A DNA stretch of 64,000 bases from Oscillibacter valericigenes (GCF_021531315.1 NZ_JAFBIQ010000004.1:87110-151109); one strand, 5' to 3'. Numbered from the stretch's first letter, positions 25,713 through 33,678 are shown. Numbers and translations are program-made. Notes: a model not told the origin generated them from the letters alone.

Positions 25713-26519
25713 TTACTTTTCCTTGGGGACCTTGATGAAGGCCTGGCCGGGGTCGATCTCCTCGCGGATGAGGCGGATGATCTCGGCGGGCGGCGCCTCG
25801 AACATCTCGGCGCGGGAACAGTCGATCTCAAAGCCGGTGTTCTCCTGAATGATCTCGGGCGTGACGCCGGGGAACATATAGGCGCAGTACATACGCTTGG
25901 TCTCTTCGTCGAACTTCATGATGCCGAGGTCGGTGACGACCATCTGCGGGCCGCGGTTGCCGGGCAGGCCCGCGCGCTCACGGCCGCCGGGGCCGTCCAT
26001 CCAGCCGCAGGAGGTGATGTAGTCGACCTTGTCGATGAAGCGGCGCTTCTGGTGCTGCATCATGATGATGGTGTTGCAGTAGGTGGCGATGCCGTTCGCG
26101 CCGCCGGAGCCGGTGAAGCGCGTGGTGGGCTGGAGATAGTCGCCCTTGCCGAAGATGCAGGTGGAGTTCACGTTGCCGTAGGGGTCGATCTGCGCGCCGC
26201 CGATGAAGGCGACCAGACGATCCTCGTCGTGCAGCCACTCGTTGGCCTCGAAGCCGACAAAGCGGATATTGGGCCACTGCACGGCGCAGTGCGCCATGAA
26301 GCGGTTGTCGCCTACAGAGCGGGGGACCTCAACGGGGTCGCAGTCCATCAGGCCGGACTCGACGATGGGGTGGCAGCTCGGGCAGATCGCACGCTTGGCG
26401 AGGGATGCGCCGATCAGGGGAAGTCCCGTGCCGACGATGACGATCTGGTTTTCCTTGATGTTCTTTGCAATGGCATAAGCCTGCATTTCCTGCTTGGTGT
26501 ACTTCGTATAATCAGACAT
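25713..26519 (-). CDS. gctB: Glutaconate CoA-transferase subunit B
   Basis: The B subunit of the enzyme that moves CoA between acetyl-CoA and 2-hydroxyglutarate or glutaconate. The catalytic glutamate is Glu54 (CHPIVESGLMD), the same position as in the characterised Acidaminococcus enzyme. Other landmarks are FVGFEANEWL, GGAQIDPYGNVNST and GSGGANGIATYC. The length of 268 residues is normal. SD GGGGAGG precedes ATG 26519, 20 bases after gctA. Confidence 0.96.
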   Translation of the reverse strand: MSDYTKYTKQEMQAYAIAKNIKENQIVIVGTGLPLIGASLAKRAICPSCHPIVESGLMDCDPVEVPRSVGDNRFMAHCAVQWPNIRFVGFEANEWLHDEDRLVAFIGGAQIDPYGNVNSTCIFGKGDYLQPTTRFTGSGGANGIATYCNTIIMMQHQKRRFIDKVDYITSCGWMDGPGGRERAGLPGNRGPQMVVTDLGIMKFDEETKRMYCAYMFPGVTPEIIQENTGFEIDCSRAEMFEAPPAEIIRLIREEIDPGQAFIKVPKEK

Positions 26520-26539
26520 TTTTTCGTACCTCCCCTTGC

Positions 26540-27637
26540 TTAGTGTCTGGTCGAATAGCCGAGGTGCGGCTCATTCTTGAGGTTCATCAGGCGCGCGCCG
26601 CCGAGCACATTCAGCAGGGCATCCTGATCCGCGCAGTCATAAACGTACTTCTTGAGGTAATCCTGGAAGGTCTCGGGAATGGCGGTGCCGTCCGCGGCGT
26701 CCTTGGCAGCCTTGGCGGCCTTGGCGGCTGCCTCGGCAAGCTTCTCGTCGTCGGGCTTGGCGGCAGCGGCCTTCTCCGCCTTGGCGGCAGCCTTGGCGAG
26801 CTGGGTGACGGCGTCCGCGGCATCCTGATACTTGGAGGCCTTGTCGTACTCCTTCAGGCCCTTGTCGTCGTCGTCATAGTAGGCGTAGCACTGAGAGGGC
26901 CACGCGCCGTAGGGTGCGCGGACAACGGCCTGCACACACTCGCCGAAGATGCGGGTCTTGGTAGGATCGCGGCGGATGTACTCGTCGGAGACGATCTCCT
27001 CGCAGGTGACGATGGTCTTGCGCGCGGCGACCGCGATGTCGATGTCGTGGAACTCATCGCCGCAGATGATGCAGGTGCCGTCGGGGCTGGCCTGCTGAAC
27101 ATGGATGAGCGCAGTGTCGATTCGGGGAACAGGAACGGCGACGACCTTCTGGCCGGGGACCAGCGGGTTCTCGATCTCAACGCACTTGAGATCCTCCATC
27201 TTGGGCATGCTCTTGCGCTTTTCCTCGCTGATGCCCCAATACTTCATCAGGCCGCTGCCCTGCATCAGGCGCACGGGCAGGAACGGAAGACCGAGGGAGG
27301 ACGCGTGCAGCATGAGCATCAGAACATCCTGCGAATAATCCTCGTAGGTGAGCTTGCCCTGCTCAATAAAAGCGCGGAAGCGGCGGGAAACATTGGTGTA
27401 GCCGGAGTTGGCGGTGTAGCAGTTGATATACGCCGCCACGCGGCCCTCGCCGATGAGCATATCGACCTCGCCGCCGCCGGGACCGGCGTAAACGATGAAG
27501 TCCTTCTGCCCCTGGCGCAGGATCTCGGAGACCGCCGCATAGGGCTTGCGGTTGGTGGTGAAACCGCCGGTAGCGAGTACATCGCCGTTTTCAACATACT
27601 TCGCAACGGCATCGTGCAGTGACATGACCTTATTCAA
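26540..27637 (-). CDS. gctA: Glutaconate CoA-transferase subunit A with an Ala/Lys-rich insertion
   Basis: The A subunit pairs with GctB. Conserved parts include GGFTTNRKPYAAVSEILRQG, INCYTANSGYTNVSRRF, QGSGLMKYWGIS, and VQQASPDGTCIICG. From TTG 27637 (GGGAGGG seven bases upstream; ATG 27625 is an alternative) it has 365 residues, against about 320 in Acidaminococcus. The excess is a low-complexity, helical Ala/Lys stretch about 45 residues long, within roughly residues 268-320, between the YDKASKYQ segment and the ETFQDYLKKYV segment. The reading frame extends further upstream but there is no SD there. First gene of the glutamate-fermentation operon. Confidence 0.94.
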   Translation of the reverse strand: MNKVMSLHDAVAKYVENGDVLATGGFTTNRKPYAAVSEILRQGQKDFIVYAGPGGGEVDMLIGEGRVAAYINCYTANSGYTNVSRRFRAFIEQGKLTYEDYSQDVLMLMLHASSLGLPFLPVRLMQGSGLMKYWGISEEKRKSMPKMEDLKCVEIENPLVPGQKVVAVPVPRIDTALIHVQQASPDGTCIICGDEFHDIDIAVAARKTIVTCEEIVSDEYIRRDPTKTRIFGECVQAVVRAPYGAWPSQCYAYYDDDDKGLKEYDKASKYQDAADAVTQLAKAAAKAEKAAAAKPDDEKLAEAAAKAAKAAKDAADGTAIPETFQDYLKKYVYDCADQDALLNVLGGARLMNLKNEPHLGYSTRH

Positions 27638-27681
27638 GATAAAACCCTCCCTGTTTTTTTGGTTACGGTATGTTATTGCCA

Positions 27682-27732
27682 ATGAGCCCCTATTTGCATG
27701 AAACCTTTCAAAATCGGCCAATAGGTGCTCAT
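27682..27732 (-). other. Leader hairpin upstream of gctA
   Basis: On the transcript, ATGAGCACCTATT (27732-27720) pairs with AATAGGGGCTCAT (27694-27682), 12 of 13 positions, around a 25-base loop containing GAAAGGTTTC. It begins about 10 bases after the predicted start of transcription. A regulatory role is possible but unproven. Confidence 0.55.
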
Positions 27733-27748
27733 ACAGGCTTCATTGTAG

Positions 27749-27777
27749 ATTATAGAGGAAAGCGCGCATTTAATCAA
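27749..27777 (-). promoter_or_regulatory. Main promoter of the gct-gcd-hgd operon
   Basis: Minus strand TTGATT (27777-27772), a 17-base spacer and consensus TATAAT (27754-27749). The leader to gctA is about 105 bases. The rest of the 27.64-28.05 kb gap is AT-rich and contains the divergent mscS promoter; I see no gene in it. Confidence 0.85.
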
Positions 27778-27960
27778 TGAAAAATGTAAAGAAAATCGGA
27801 AAATTATAGCCAAAAATTTTGCTTCCTTTTTGTCGTTTCCGCGAAGGGACGATTTCCTCTTTCTTTCCCTTTCGCCCTGTTTTTGCAAGGAAACTTGCAT
27901 TCGTTAATTATTTAACAGTGCTTTTACACTCTTTTTGCCCCTGTTTTTTGCGTGTGAGTG

Positions 27961-27989
27961 TTGCGTCCGCGCAAAAAAGCTGGTATCAT
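27961..27989 (+). promoter_or_regulatory. mscS promoter
   Basis: TTGCGT (27961-27966), a 17-base spacer and TATCAT (27984-27989), about 58 bases before the ATG. Confidence 0.6.
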
Positions 27990-28046
27990 GCCCATGACAC
28001 ATGGCGGCATTTCCGCCGTGATCTTTCATCAGGAAGGAGCCTCCCC

Positions 28047-28853
28047 ATGGAGCTATTTCACTTCGGCATCCCCGCGCTGGATAAGACGCTCAACCTCGGC
28101 GCGACCGCCCTCATCCTGCTGCTGCTCGGCATTCTTATGATCCGCGTTATCCTGCGCCTGTGCGACCGTATGCTCGGCCGCTCCGAGCGTCTCGCCCCCT
28201 TCCGCACCTATCTGCGCTCCACGCTGCGCACGGTGCTCTACATTCTCCTCGCGCTGGCCATTCTCGGCTCGCTCGGCGTGGAGATCACCTCCTTCATCGC
28301 CCTTTTGAGCGTCGCCGGCCTCGCTGTTTCGCTGTCACTGCAAAATACGCTCTCCAATGTCGCCGGCGGCGTCATGCTGCTCGTTTCCCACCCCTTCACG
28401 GTCGGCGACTATGTCTCCTGCGACGGCATCGAGGGCACGGTCCGCGCCGTTGACCTCGCCTACACCACCTTCACCACCATCGACAACAAGGAGATCTTCG
28501 TCCCCAACAGCCAGATCGTTTCCGCCAAGATCACAAACTACAACACCCTCGGCCAGCGCCGCGTCGACCTGACCTACACCGCCTCCTACAACGCGCCCAC
28601 CGAGGCCGTCCGCGCCGCCATTTTAGAGGCCGTCGCCGCCTTCCCGCAGGTGCTCGACGAGCCGGCCGCTCCCTCCGTCGTGATCAGCCAATACGGCGCG
28701 AGCAGCATCTCCTACCTCGTCAGGCTCTGGGTCCCCGCCGCCGATTACTGGACGGTCTATTACGGCATGAACGAAACCGTCCGCGAGACCTTCGCCGCCC
28801 ATGGCGTCGAGATGACCTACGACCACCTCAATGTCCACATGATCAAGGACTGA
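28047..28853 (+). CDS. Small-conductance mechanosensitive channel, MscS family
   Basis: The channel opens under membrane tension and releases solutes on osmotic downshock. The 268-residue protein has about three N-terminal helices, the third being the pore helix (GLAVSLSLQNTLSNVAGGVMLL), then the beta domain (HPFTVGDYVSCDGIEGTV, DNKEIFVPNSQIVS, ITNYN) and the alpha/beta C-terminal domain. ATG 28047 follows GGAAGGAG. It sits between the fermentation operon and the phage-like block. Confidence 0.94.
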   Translation: MELFHFGIPALDKTLNLGATALILLLLGILMIRVILRLCDRMLGRSERLAPFRTYLRSTLRTVLYILLALAILGSLGVEITSFIALLSVAGLAVSLSLQNTLSNVAGGVMLLVSHPFTVGDYVSCDGIEGTVRAVDLAYTTFTTIDNKEIFVPNSQIVSAKITNYNTLGQRRVDLTYTASYNAPTEAVRAAILEAVAAFPQVLDEPAAPSVVISQYGASSISYLVRLWVPAADYWTVYYGMNETVRETFAAHGVEMTYDHLNVHMIKD

Positions 28854-28864
28854 ACAGCATAACG

Positions 28865-28908
28865 AAAAAGGGAAGGGGCAGACCGCTCGGTCCGTCCCTT
28901 CCCTTTTT
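28865..28908. terminator. Bidirectional terminator between mscS and the phage-like block
   Basis: AAAAAGGGAAGGG / CCCTTCCCTTTTT with an inner GACCG-CTCGGTC element and T runs on both strands. It closes both the mscS gene and the minus-strand phage operon. Confidence 0.9.
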
Positions 28909-28914
28909 GTTTTT

Positions 28915-29562
28915 CTATCGTTCCAGCTCCCGCAGGCGCTTGAGAAATACCGCCAGCTGCTCGCGCGTGACGAACGACTTATACTGCTTGTTGCCGTTTC
29001 CGTCGCCCACGATCAGTCCGTTTTTCTCGGCCCACGCGCGCGCCTCGGCGCTCCAGTCCGCCGGCTCTCTCTGCGCCAGCGAGCGCCAGTAGCCCTCCAT
29101 AAGGGCGTTGAACTGCTCCTGTGTCATCGTTTCCTCCTCTGAAAAGCGCGGCATCGGCGGCGGGTAGCGTCCCGCGCGCACCATTGCGGAGCTGTAAAGC
29201 CCACCGGCGTCCCATTGAAAATGGGGTCGGTCGGGAAAGCTCCGCCAGTCGCCGCCCCAGGTAAAGCCCATCTCCTTGCCGAGCCTTCCCATCGCCGTGA
29301 AGAACATCGGGTCGTCATACTCGTGTCCCTTCACATTCTTGCAGATGTCAAAAGCCAGTCCCACGCCCTCGGCGTGGAAGGTCGGCACCGTCGCCGTCTT
29401 CGCCGCATAGCCCTGTGAGACAAGATAGCGCTGATATTCCGCGTCGCGCACGGTCTGCACCACCAGCACAGGCAGCCCCCGCGCCGCCGCGCGCTCGAGC
29501 AGTATGCGGCAGTTCGCCGCCACATCGGCGCGCAGCGCGCCGATCTCCCGACTATTGACCAT
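28915..29562 (-). CDS. Endolysin: M15-type peptidase with SLH-like C-terminal segment
   Basis: The 215-residue protein is a likely peptidoglycan peptidase for release of particles. Residues about 1-135 match the M15 family (L-Ala-D-Glu or D-Ala-D-Ala peptidase): QTVRDAEYQRYL, HAEGVGLAFDIC with His and Asp metal ligands, and FTWGGDWRSFPDRPHFQW with the final His. The C-terminal part (about 150-215) reads EARAWAEKNGLIVG, then FVTREQLAVFLKRL, which resembles one S-layer-homology unit and may bind the wall. No signal peptide, so it depends on the holin-like proteins encoded just before it. Last gene of the phage-like operon. Confidence 0.85.
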   Translation of the reverse strand: MVNSREIGALRADVAANCRILLERAAARGLPVLVVQTVRDAEYQRYLVSQGYAAKTATVPTFHAEGVGLAFDICKNVKGHEYDDPMFFTAMGRLGKEMGFTWGGDWRSFPDRPHFQWDAGGLYSSAMVRAGRYPPPMPRFSEEETMTQEQFNALMEGYWRSLAQREPADWSAEARAWAEKNGLIVGDGNGNKQYKSFVTREQLAVFLKRLRELER

Positions 29563-29743
29563 CCTCGTCCCTCTTGCTCTGCGTACCGAAATAGAAGCCG
29601 ATCACCGCCGTATAGATGGTCATATAGTCCTGCGAAAGCGATCCGCAGCACTCCAGCGCACAAAAGGTGATCGTCAGCGTGATGGTCACAATGCTCTTGA
29701 CCGTAAAAAGGTTCATCAGCCGCCTCACCGCCAGCTCCTTCAT
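29552..29743 (-). CDS. Very small membrane protein, holin-like
   Basis: The 63-residue protein has hydrophobic stretches (FTVKSIVTITLTITFCAL and MTIYTAVIGFYFG) and a charged C-terminus. The start is ATG 29743, with GGGAGGAG upstream and a 4-base overlap with the previous gene; the 3' end overlaps the endolysin gene by 11 bases. Position next to the endolysin suggests a holin component. No family recognised. Confidence 0.6.
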   Translation of the reverse strand: MKELAVRRLMNLFTVKSIVTITLTITFCALECCGSLSQDYMTIYTAVIGFYFGTQSKRDEDGQ

Positions 29744-30045
29744 GTTCTCTCCTCCCATCCGTCGCAGTCCTGCCCGCCGCGCTCAGCGCCTCCGCAGGCT
29801 GTTTCATACACGATGCCGCCCGCGGTGTTCTCCGCCTTTGCCTTGTTGTAGTAAAAGCCCGCCGACGCTCCGTAGGCGCCCCACGCGGCGCTCACCGTCG
29901 CCGCCACCCACGGCAGCGTGCCGAGATAGCCGCACACCACCGCCATGTGCGCCAGCGCAAAGCCCTCATAGGTCGTGTAGAGCACCGCGGCGCTCTCGAG
30001 CAGGAGCAGCAGCTTGGAAAACTCCCAGCGTTTTCTCTTTCTCAT
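29740..30045 (-). CDS. Small phage membrane protein in the lysis cassette
   Basis: A 101-residue protein with a basic N-terminus, a hydrophobic middle of about two helices (FSKLLLLLESAAVLYTTYEG and LPWVAATVSAAWGAYGAS), and a polar tail. It overlaps its neighbours by 4 bases on both sides. It may act as a holin with the adjacent XhlA-like protein; unproven. Confidence 0.6.
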   Translation of the reverse strand: MRKRKRWEFSKLLLLLESAAVLYTTYEGFALAHMAVVCGYLGTLPWVAATVSAAWGAYGASAGFYYNKAKAENTAGGIVYETACGGAERGGQDCDGWEERT

Positions 30046-30338
30046 GCCGCCACCCCCTGTGCCAGCAGGGAAAATGCCACGCCAAGCAGCAGGTAGAGCG
30101 CACGGTCGGCCAGCGCCTCCCAGCGCTTTCCCGGCTTTTCTGTGATGCTCTGCACCGCGTTTCGGATCTCCTTCACATTGCCCTCCACGCTCTCCTGCCG
30201 CACGGCCAGCACCTCCACCGCCGTTACCAGTTTATCCAAAGCGTCCTGTCTGCGTTCCACAGCCTCCAGGCGCTTGCGGCAGGCGTGCAGCCGCTCGTCG
30301 TTTTCCGTCAGGCGGACCGAGATCTCCTGCTCCGTCAT
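30042..30338 (-). CDS. XhlA-like coiled-coil membrane protein
   Basis: The 98-residue protein consists of a long charged coiled coil (about residues 1-70) followed by PGKRWEALADRALY and one C-terminal helix (LLLGVAFSLLAQGVAA). This is the layout of PBSX XhlA, which works with a holin in lysis. It overlaps the preceding tail gene by 4 bases. Confidence 0.65.
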   Translation of the reverse strand: MTEQEISVRLTENDERLHACRKRLEAVERRQDALDKLVTAVEVLAVRQESVEGNVKEIRNAVQSITEKPGKRWEALADRALYLLLGVAFSLLAQGVAA

Positions 30339-30910
30339 GCCGTCGGCACCGCCTTTTCAAAGCTCTCCCAGGTGTGCTGCGCGTTCTCGATGCCCTGCCA
30401 GGTCCACGCGGCCGCCTCGCACTCGCCCCAGGTCAGATAGCGGAAGTAAAACTCCACCAGCAGATGGCAGGGCATGATCTCCAGGATGACGTCACGGATG
30501 CGCGTGAAGTCCTCCGGCTCACCCACCACCTGCGGGAAGATCACGCGCACCACGCCCTTCCGGTCTGTTTCCTCAGCCACGGCGCGCACCCCGCAGCCGC
30601 TGATGGTCTGGTTGATGGCTCCCAGTGTAAAGCCGTCGCCGCCGACGCGCATCAGCGATGCGATCGCCAGCCGGCGCAGCTCGGGCGTCACGCGCACGCC
30701 GATACGGGAGAACAGCCGCTCGCGGCGGGAGAGCCCCTCATCCTCCGCCGTCATCAGCACGCCCTCGCGCACCGCCCTTTCAAGTGAGCACGCCGCCTCG
30801 TCCAGTCCCATACCCGCGGCGCTCAGCTCCGCGCCGCTGATGCTCCTTCCATCGAGCCGGTAAACGCCCAGCGGGCGCAGCAGCGTGCATAGATGCTCAT
30901 AATATCCCAT
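30335..30910 (-). CDS. Baseplate protein, YmfQ/DUF2313 (XkdU-like)
   Basis: The 191-residue protein resembles the YmfQ family (Mu gp48-like), which closes the baseplate and usually precedes tail fibre genes. Recognisable parts are the N-terminal LRPLGVY, LEEA-like helices, FSRIGVRVTPELRRLAIASL, GFTLGAINQTISGCGV and the C-terminal PCHLLVEFYFRYLTW. Unlike in PBSX or Mu, no fibre gene follows. Confidence 0.75.
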   Translation of the reverse strand: MGYYEHLCTLLRPLGVYRLDGRSISGAELSAAGMGLDEAACSLERAVREGVLMTAEDEGLSRRERLFSRIGVRVTPELRRLAIASLMRVGGDGFTLGAINQTISGCGVRAVAEETDRKGVVRVIFPQVVGEPEDFTRIRDVILEIMPCHLLVEFYFRYLTWGECEAAAWTWQGIENAQHTWESFEKAVPTA

Positions 30911-30914
30911 CGTC

Positions 30915-31976
30915 TCACGCCTCCGTCAGCTCGCTGAACGTCACCGCGCCGAGCGTCGGCAGCTCCGTCGCGCTGACCGACACATCCGCCGTCGGCGCGC
31001 TCAGATGCACATTCTCCATGCCCTCCACGCCGCAAAGCAGCGTCAGCAGACGCGCCGTCGTCACGCTCTTTCCCAGCAGAGCACCGGTGAACAGCGCCTC
31101 CAGCGCACTCTGCGCGCCGGCCTTTACTTCCTCAAAGGTATAGCCGGACGCCGCCTTGAGCGCCGCCGTCACATTCACGCGCTTGGTCGTCGGCGCAAGC
31201 ACCTTGAGATCCACCGCGATCTCTCGTTTTTCCTGCAATTCCGCCTCGACCTCCCCGATCAGTGCCGCGTCGGGAACGCCCGCGTGCGTTGCGATCACCA
31301 CGCTCACCGTTCCGATCCCCCGCGCGCGCCCCACGGCCTTCGCCGCCGCCACGCCCGGATAGCGCAGCGCCTCCTGCTCGTAGTAGGCCGCGTTCGCGCC
31401 GTTCGGCAGGCGGCGGTAGCTCGATAGAATACGTGCGCGCAGCGCCTCGTCGCTCTCGGCGTCGCTGCCACCGGAAAACGCCTCCGGGTTGCTGCACTGC
31501 ACCACGCCCGCCGGCATCGCCGACATCAGCGTGACCGCCCCCGCGATCACATTGCCGCCGGCGCCCGCCTCCACAGCCCGCGCCGGCACATCGGCCCACT
31601 GATCACCCATGGCGATCGCCGCGTCCTCCGTCGTTTCAAAGCGCACGCCCTCCGCGCTCATGCACACTGTGCCCTGCTCGATCGGGCATACGGCGGTCAC
31701 CTTGTCCGCCGCTGCAAAGCGGATCACGCCGCTCGCCCTTTCCGCCGCCGCGCGTGTGATGCCGCGCGTTTCGGCGTGATAGTCAAGGTATGTCCCCTGT
31801 GCCGTCTGCGGAAAGCTTTGGTCAAGCACCCAATCCGCCTGCAGCAGCAGCGACTCCAGCTCCGCCGCAAGCGCATAGAGGCGCACCGCGCTGTCGCAGC
31901 CCTCGTTCGGCACAAAGCCCGCCTTCTGTGCAAAGCAGTCGCGCAGCCCCTCATAGATCTCCGTCAATTCCTTCAT
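30915..31976 (-). CDS. Baseplate J/gp47-family protein (XkdT-like)
   Basis: The 353-residue wedge protein of a contractile tail shows typical segments: FPQTAQGTYLDYHAETRGI, RASGVIRFAAA, AVEAGAGGNVIAGAVT, FSGGSDAESDEALRARILSSY, PNGANAAYYEQEAL. The length is normal for the Firmicute type. It is followed 4 bases later by the ymfQ-like gene. Confidence 0.92.
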   Translation of the reverse strand: MKELTEIYEGLRDCFAQKAGFVPNEGCDSAVRLYALAAELESLLLQADWVLDQSFPQTAQGTYLDYHAETRGITRAAAERASGVIRFAAADKVTAVCPIEQGTVCMSAEGVRFETTEDAAIAMGDQWADVPARAVEAGAGGNVIAGAVTLMSAMPAGVVQCSNPEAFSGGSDAESDEALRARILSSYRRLPNGANAAYYEQEALRYPGVAAAKAVGRARGIGTVSVVIATHAGVPDAALIGEVEAELQEKREIAVDLKVLAPTTKRVNVTAALKAASGYTFEEVKAGAQSALEALFTGALLGKSVTTARLLTLLCGVEGMENVHLSAPTADVSVSATELPTLGAVTFSELTEA

Positions 31977-31982
31977 CGTTCC

Positions 31983-32339
31983 TCACGCTCCTCTCACCGT
32001 CACCTCCAGCGCGGCACGCTCACCGTCCGCCCTCAGCAGCACGCGCAGCGCCGTCAGCGCGTCCCCACACTCTGTCAGCTCCACTTCCTCCACCGTCAGC
32101 GCCGGCTCCTCCGCCAGCGCCGCGGCGACATACTGCTTCGCCGCAGCCAATCGCGCCGACGGTCTCTCCCGTCCGAGCCGATGCAGCTCGCTGCCCAGCT
32201 CCGGCAGGAAGGGGAAGCTCCCCCTCCGCACGCTCAGCCGGAAGAGCGCCCTCGCCAGCAGCTCCTCCGTACCCGCCGCGCGTTTCTCCCCGCCGATGCC
32301 GTCTGGGATATAGTCTCCGTTTCGGATCTTCAGCTCCAT
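31983..32339 (-). CDS. Baseplate wedge protein, XkdS/gp25-like
   Basis: The 118-residue protein starts with MELKIRNGDYIPDG and has ALFRLSVRRGSFPFLPELGS, the pattern of DUF2634/gp25-like baseplate proteins that initiate sheath assembly. It lies between a spike-like gene and baseplate J, where PBSX has xkdS. Confidence 0.7.
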   Translation of the reverse strand: MELKIRNGDYIPDGIGGEKRAAGTEELLARALFRLSVRRGSFPFLPELGSELHRLGRERPSARLAAAKQYVAAALAEEPALTVEEVELTECGDALTALRVLLRADGERAALEVTVRGA

Positions 32340-32351
32340 ATCCGTCCCCTC

Positions 32352-32741
32352 TCAGCTCTCCGGCGGCACGTACAGCCCGCCGTTGATAAAAAGATCCCCC
32401 TCGATCTCCACGCTGCCGTTGTTGCGCAGCACGATGCGCGCCCCGCCCTCGCTTGCGAACAGGCACACCTCTCCGTCTTCGAGCTTTTCCTGCTCCTGTG
32501 CAAGGTCCATCGAACCGGCCACATAGCGTTCCTCGCCGAGCGTGCCGCCCTTGATCACCAGCACGCGCTCGCCGTTTTTCGGCCTCCATGCATACCCACC
32601 CGGCGAGGCGAGCGGAACATCCCGCTCCTCGCCGCGGCTGAGCACGCCCGCCGCGATGCCCCCGATGGTCACGGTGCCGCTCTCGGCGCCTGCCGTTTCC
32701 TGCGGCTCCTCCGTCCGGTTAAGCCGTCCTGCTATCCACAT
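32352..32741 (-). CDS. Baseplate spike-like protein (gp45/V type)
   Basis: The 129-residue protein has an OB-like N-terminal part (GVLSRGEERDVPLASPGGYA, GERVLVIKGG) and a repetitive beta C-terminus (IVLRNNGSVEIEGDLFINGG) typical of baseplate assembly V/gp45 spikes that form the tail tip. It takes the position of xkdR. Confidence 0.65.
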   Translation of the reverse strand: MWIAGRLNRTEEPQETAGAESGTVTIGGIAAGVLSRGEERDVPLASPGGYAWRPKNGERVLVIKGGTLGEERYVAGSMDLAQEQEKLEDGEVCLFASEGGARIVLRNNGSVEIEGDLFINGGLYVPPES

Positions 32742-32745
32742 CCTC

Positions 32746-33678
32746 TCATACCTCCCACAGCGTCAGCTCCGTCGTTTCTCCGCGCGCGCAGATCGTGTGC
32801 AGCAGCTCGCTCACGCGAAAGCTCCCCCGCACGCCCAGCCGCGCGATCACCAGCTCCACGCGGTCCAGCGGCTCGATGTCCGCGCGTCCCGCCAGCACGA
32901 TCACCAGCTCCCGCGCGTCCTCCGCGCTCCTTTCGATCTGATAGCGTCCCGTGTAGCGCAGCTCATTGATGCTCCGCGAGGGGACATACACCACGCGGCG
33001 GCAGCACCCGCCGCGCGCGATGAACTCCTCGTTCCGCACGCTCTGCCGCAGCTTCTTCGACCGGTTCACCGCCGTCACCTCGGAGAGCACGCCATAGCGC
33101 CTGTCGCGGTACGACGCCTCCAGCAGCCCCGCCGGCTCCGCCAGCGTGTGCCTGCGCCCCGTCTCCGCGCCGCGCAGGCTCAGCACGCCCTCTCTCGTGA
33201 AATATGGCGTCAGGCCGCAGCGGCGCGCGAAGCCCTCGATGGCCTTCCATCGGCTCGCGCCGCTCGCCACTCTGTACTCACCCGCGCCGCGCGCCGCTCC
33301 ATGCAGCTCCCAGCGCACGCCGCACGCCGCCGCGTGCTCTCTCAATATCTCGTCTGCCGACGCGCGCTGATAGGTCACAGCCTCCGCCTCGTTGTCAAGC
33401 AGCAGCGCGGCCATGCCGCGCCCCTCGATCGTCAGCACCGTGCCCTCCGCGCCGCACACGGCGCTCCACTCGTCGATCACGCCGTGAAATGCCGTCGCCC
33501 CGTTCTCCGTCGCCGTGAAGCGGCAGGCCGTCTTCAGCGTCTCCCCCATGTCGGCGCGATACAGGCATTTGGCCCGAAAGCTGTCGCAGGGCACGCCTCC
33601 GGTGCGCCGCAGCCGCCATTCCAGCAGCGCGGGCAGCTCATAGCCCCTGCCGCCGGCCGTTTCCACTCTGCCCGTCAT
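32746..33678 (-). CDS. Tail hub protein, XkdQ-like
   Basis: The 310-residue protein resembles XkdQ and phage late control D-type hub proteins: an N-terminal beta domain, ASADEILREHAAACGVRWE, SGASRWKAIEGFARRCG, and the C-terminal IEPLDRVELVIARLGVRGSF. The start is ATG 33678, overlapping the LysM gene by 4 bases. Confidence 0.75.
   Translation of the reverse strand: MTGRVETAGGRGYELPALLEWRLRRTGGVPCDSFRAKCLYRADMGETLKTACRFTATENGATAFHGVIDEWSAVCGAEGTVLTIEGRGMAALLLDNEAEAVTYQRASADEILREHAAACGVRWELHGAARGAGEYRVASGASRWKAIEGFARRCGLTPYFTREGVLSLRGAETGRRHTLAEPAGLLEASYRDRRYGVLSEVTAVNRSKKLRQSVRNEEFIARGGCCRRVVYVPSRSINELRYTGRYQIERSAEDARELVIVLAGRADIEPLDRVELVIARLGVRGSFRVSELLHTICARGETTELTLWEV

Noticed and set aside
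19523..25735. A 2,070-residue open frame on the plus strand opposite the hgd/gcd genes
   Set aside because: It is antisense to seven well-supported genes, has no SD or promoter, and its sequence is the repetitive Gly/Asp/His/Val-rich pattern expected from the reverse frame of GC-rich codons.
27638..27721. An upstream extension of gctA to a start at 27721
   Set aside because: The frame is open but there is no SD at that start, and the extension covers the leader hairpin; GGGAGGG before TTG 27637 fits much better.
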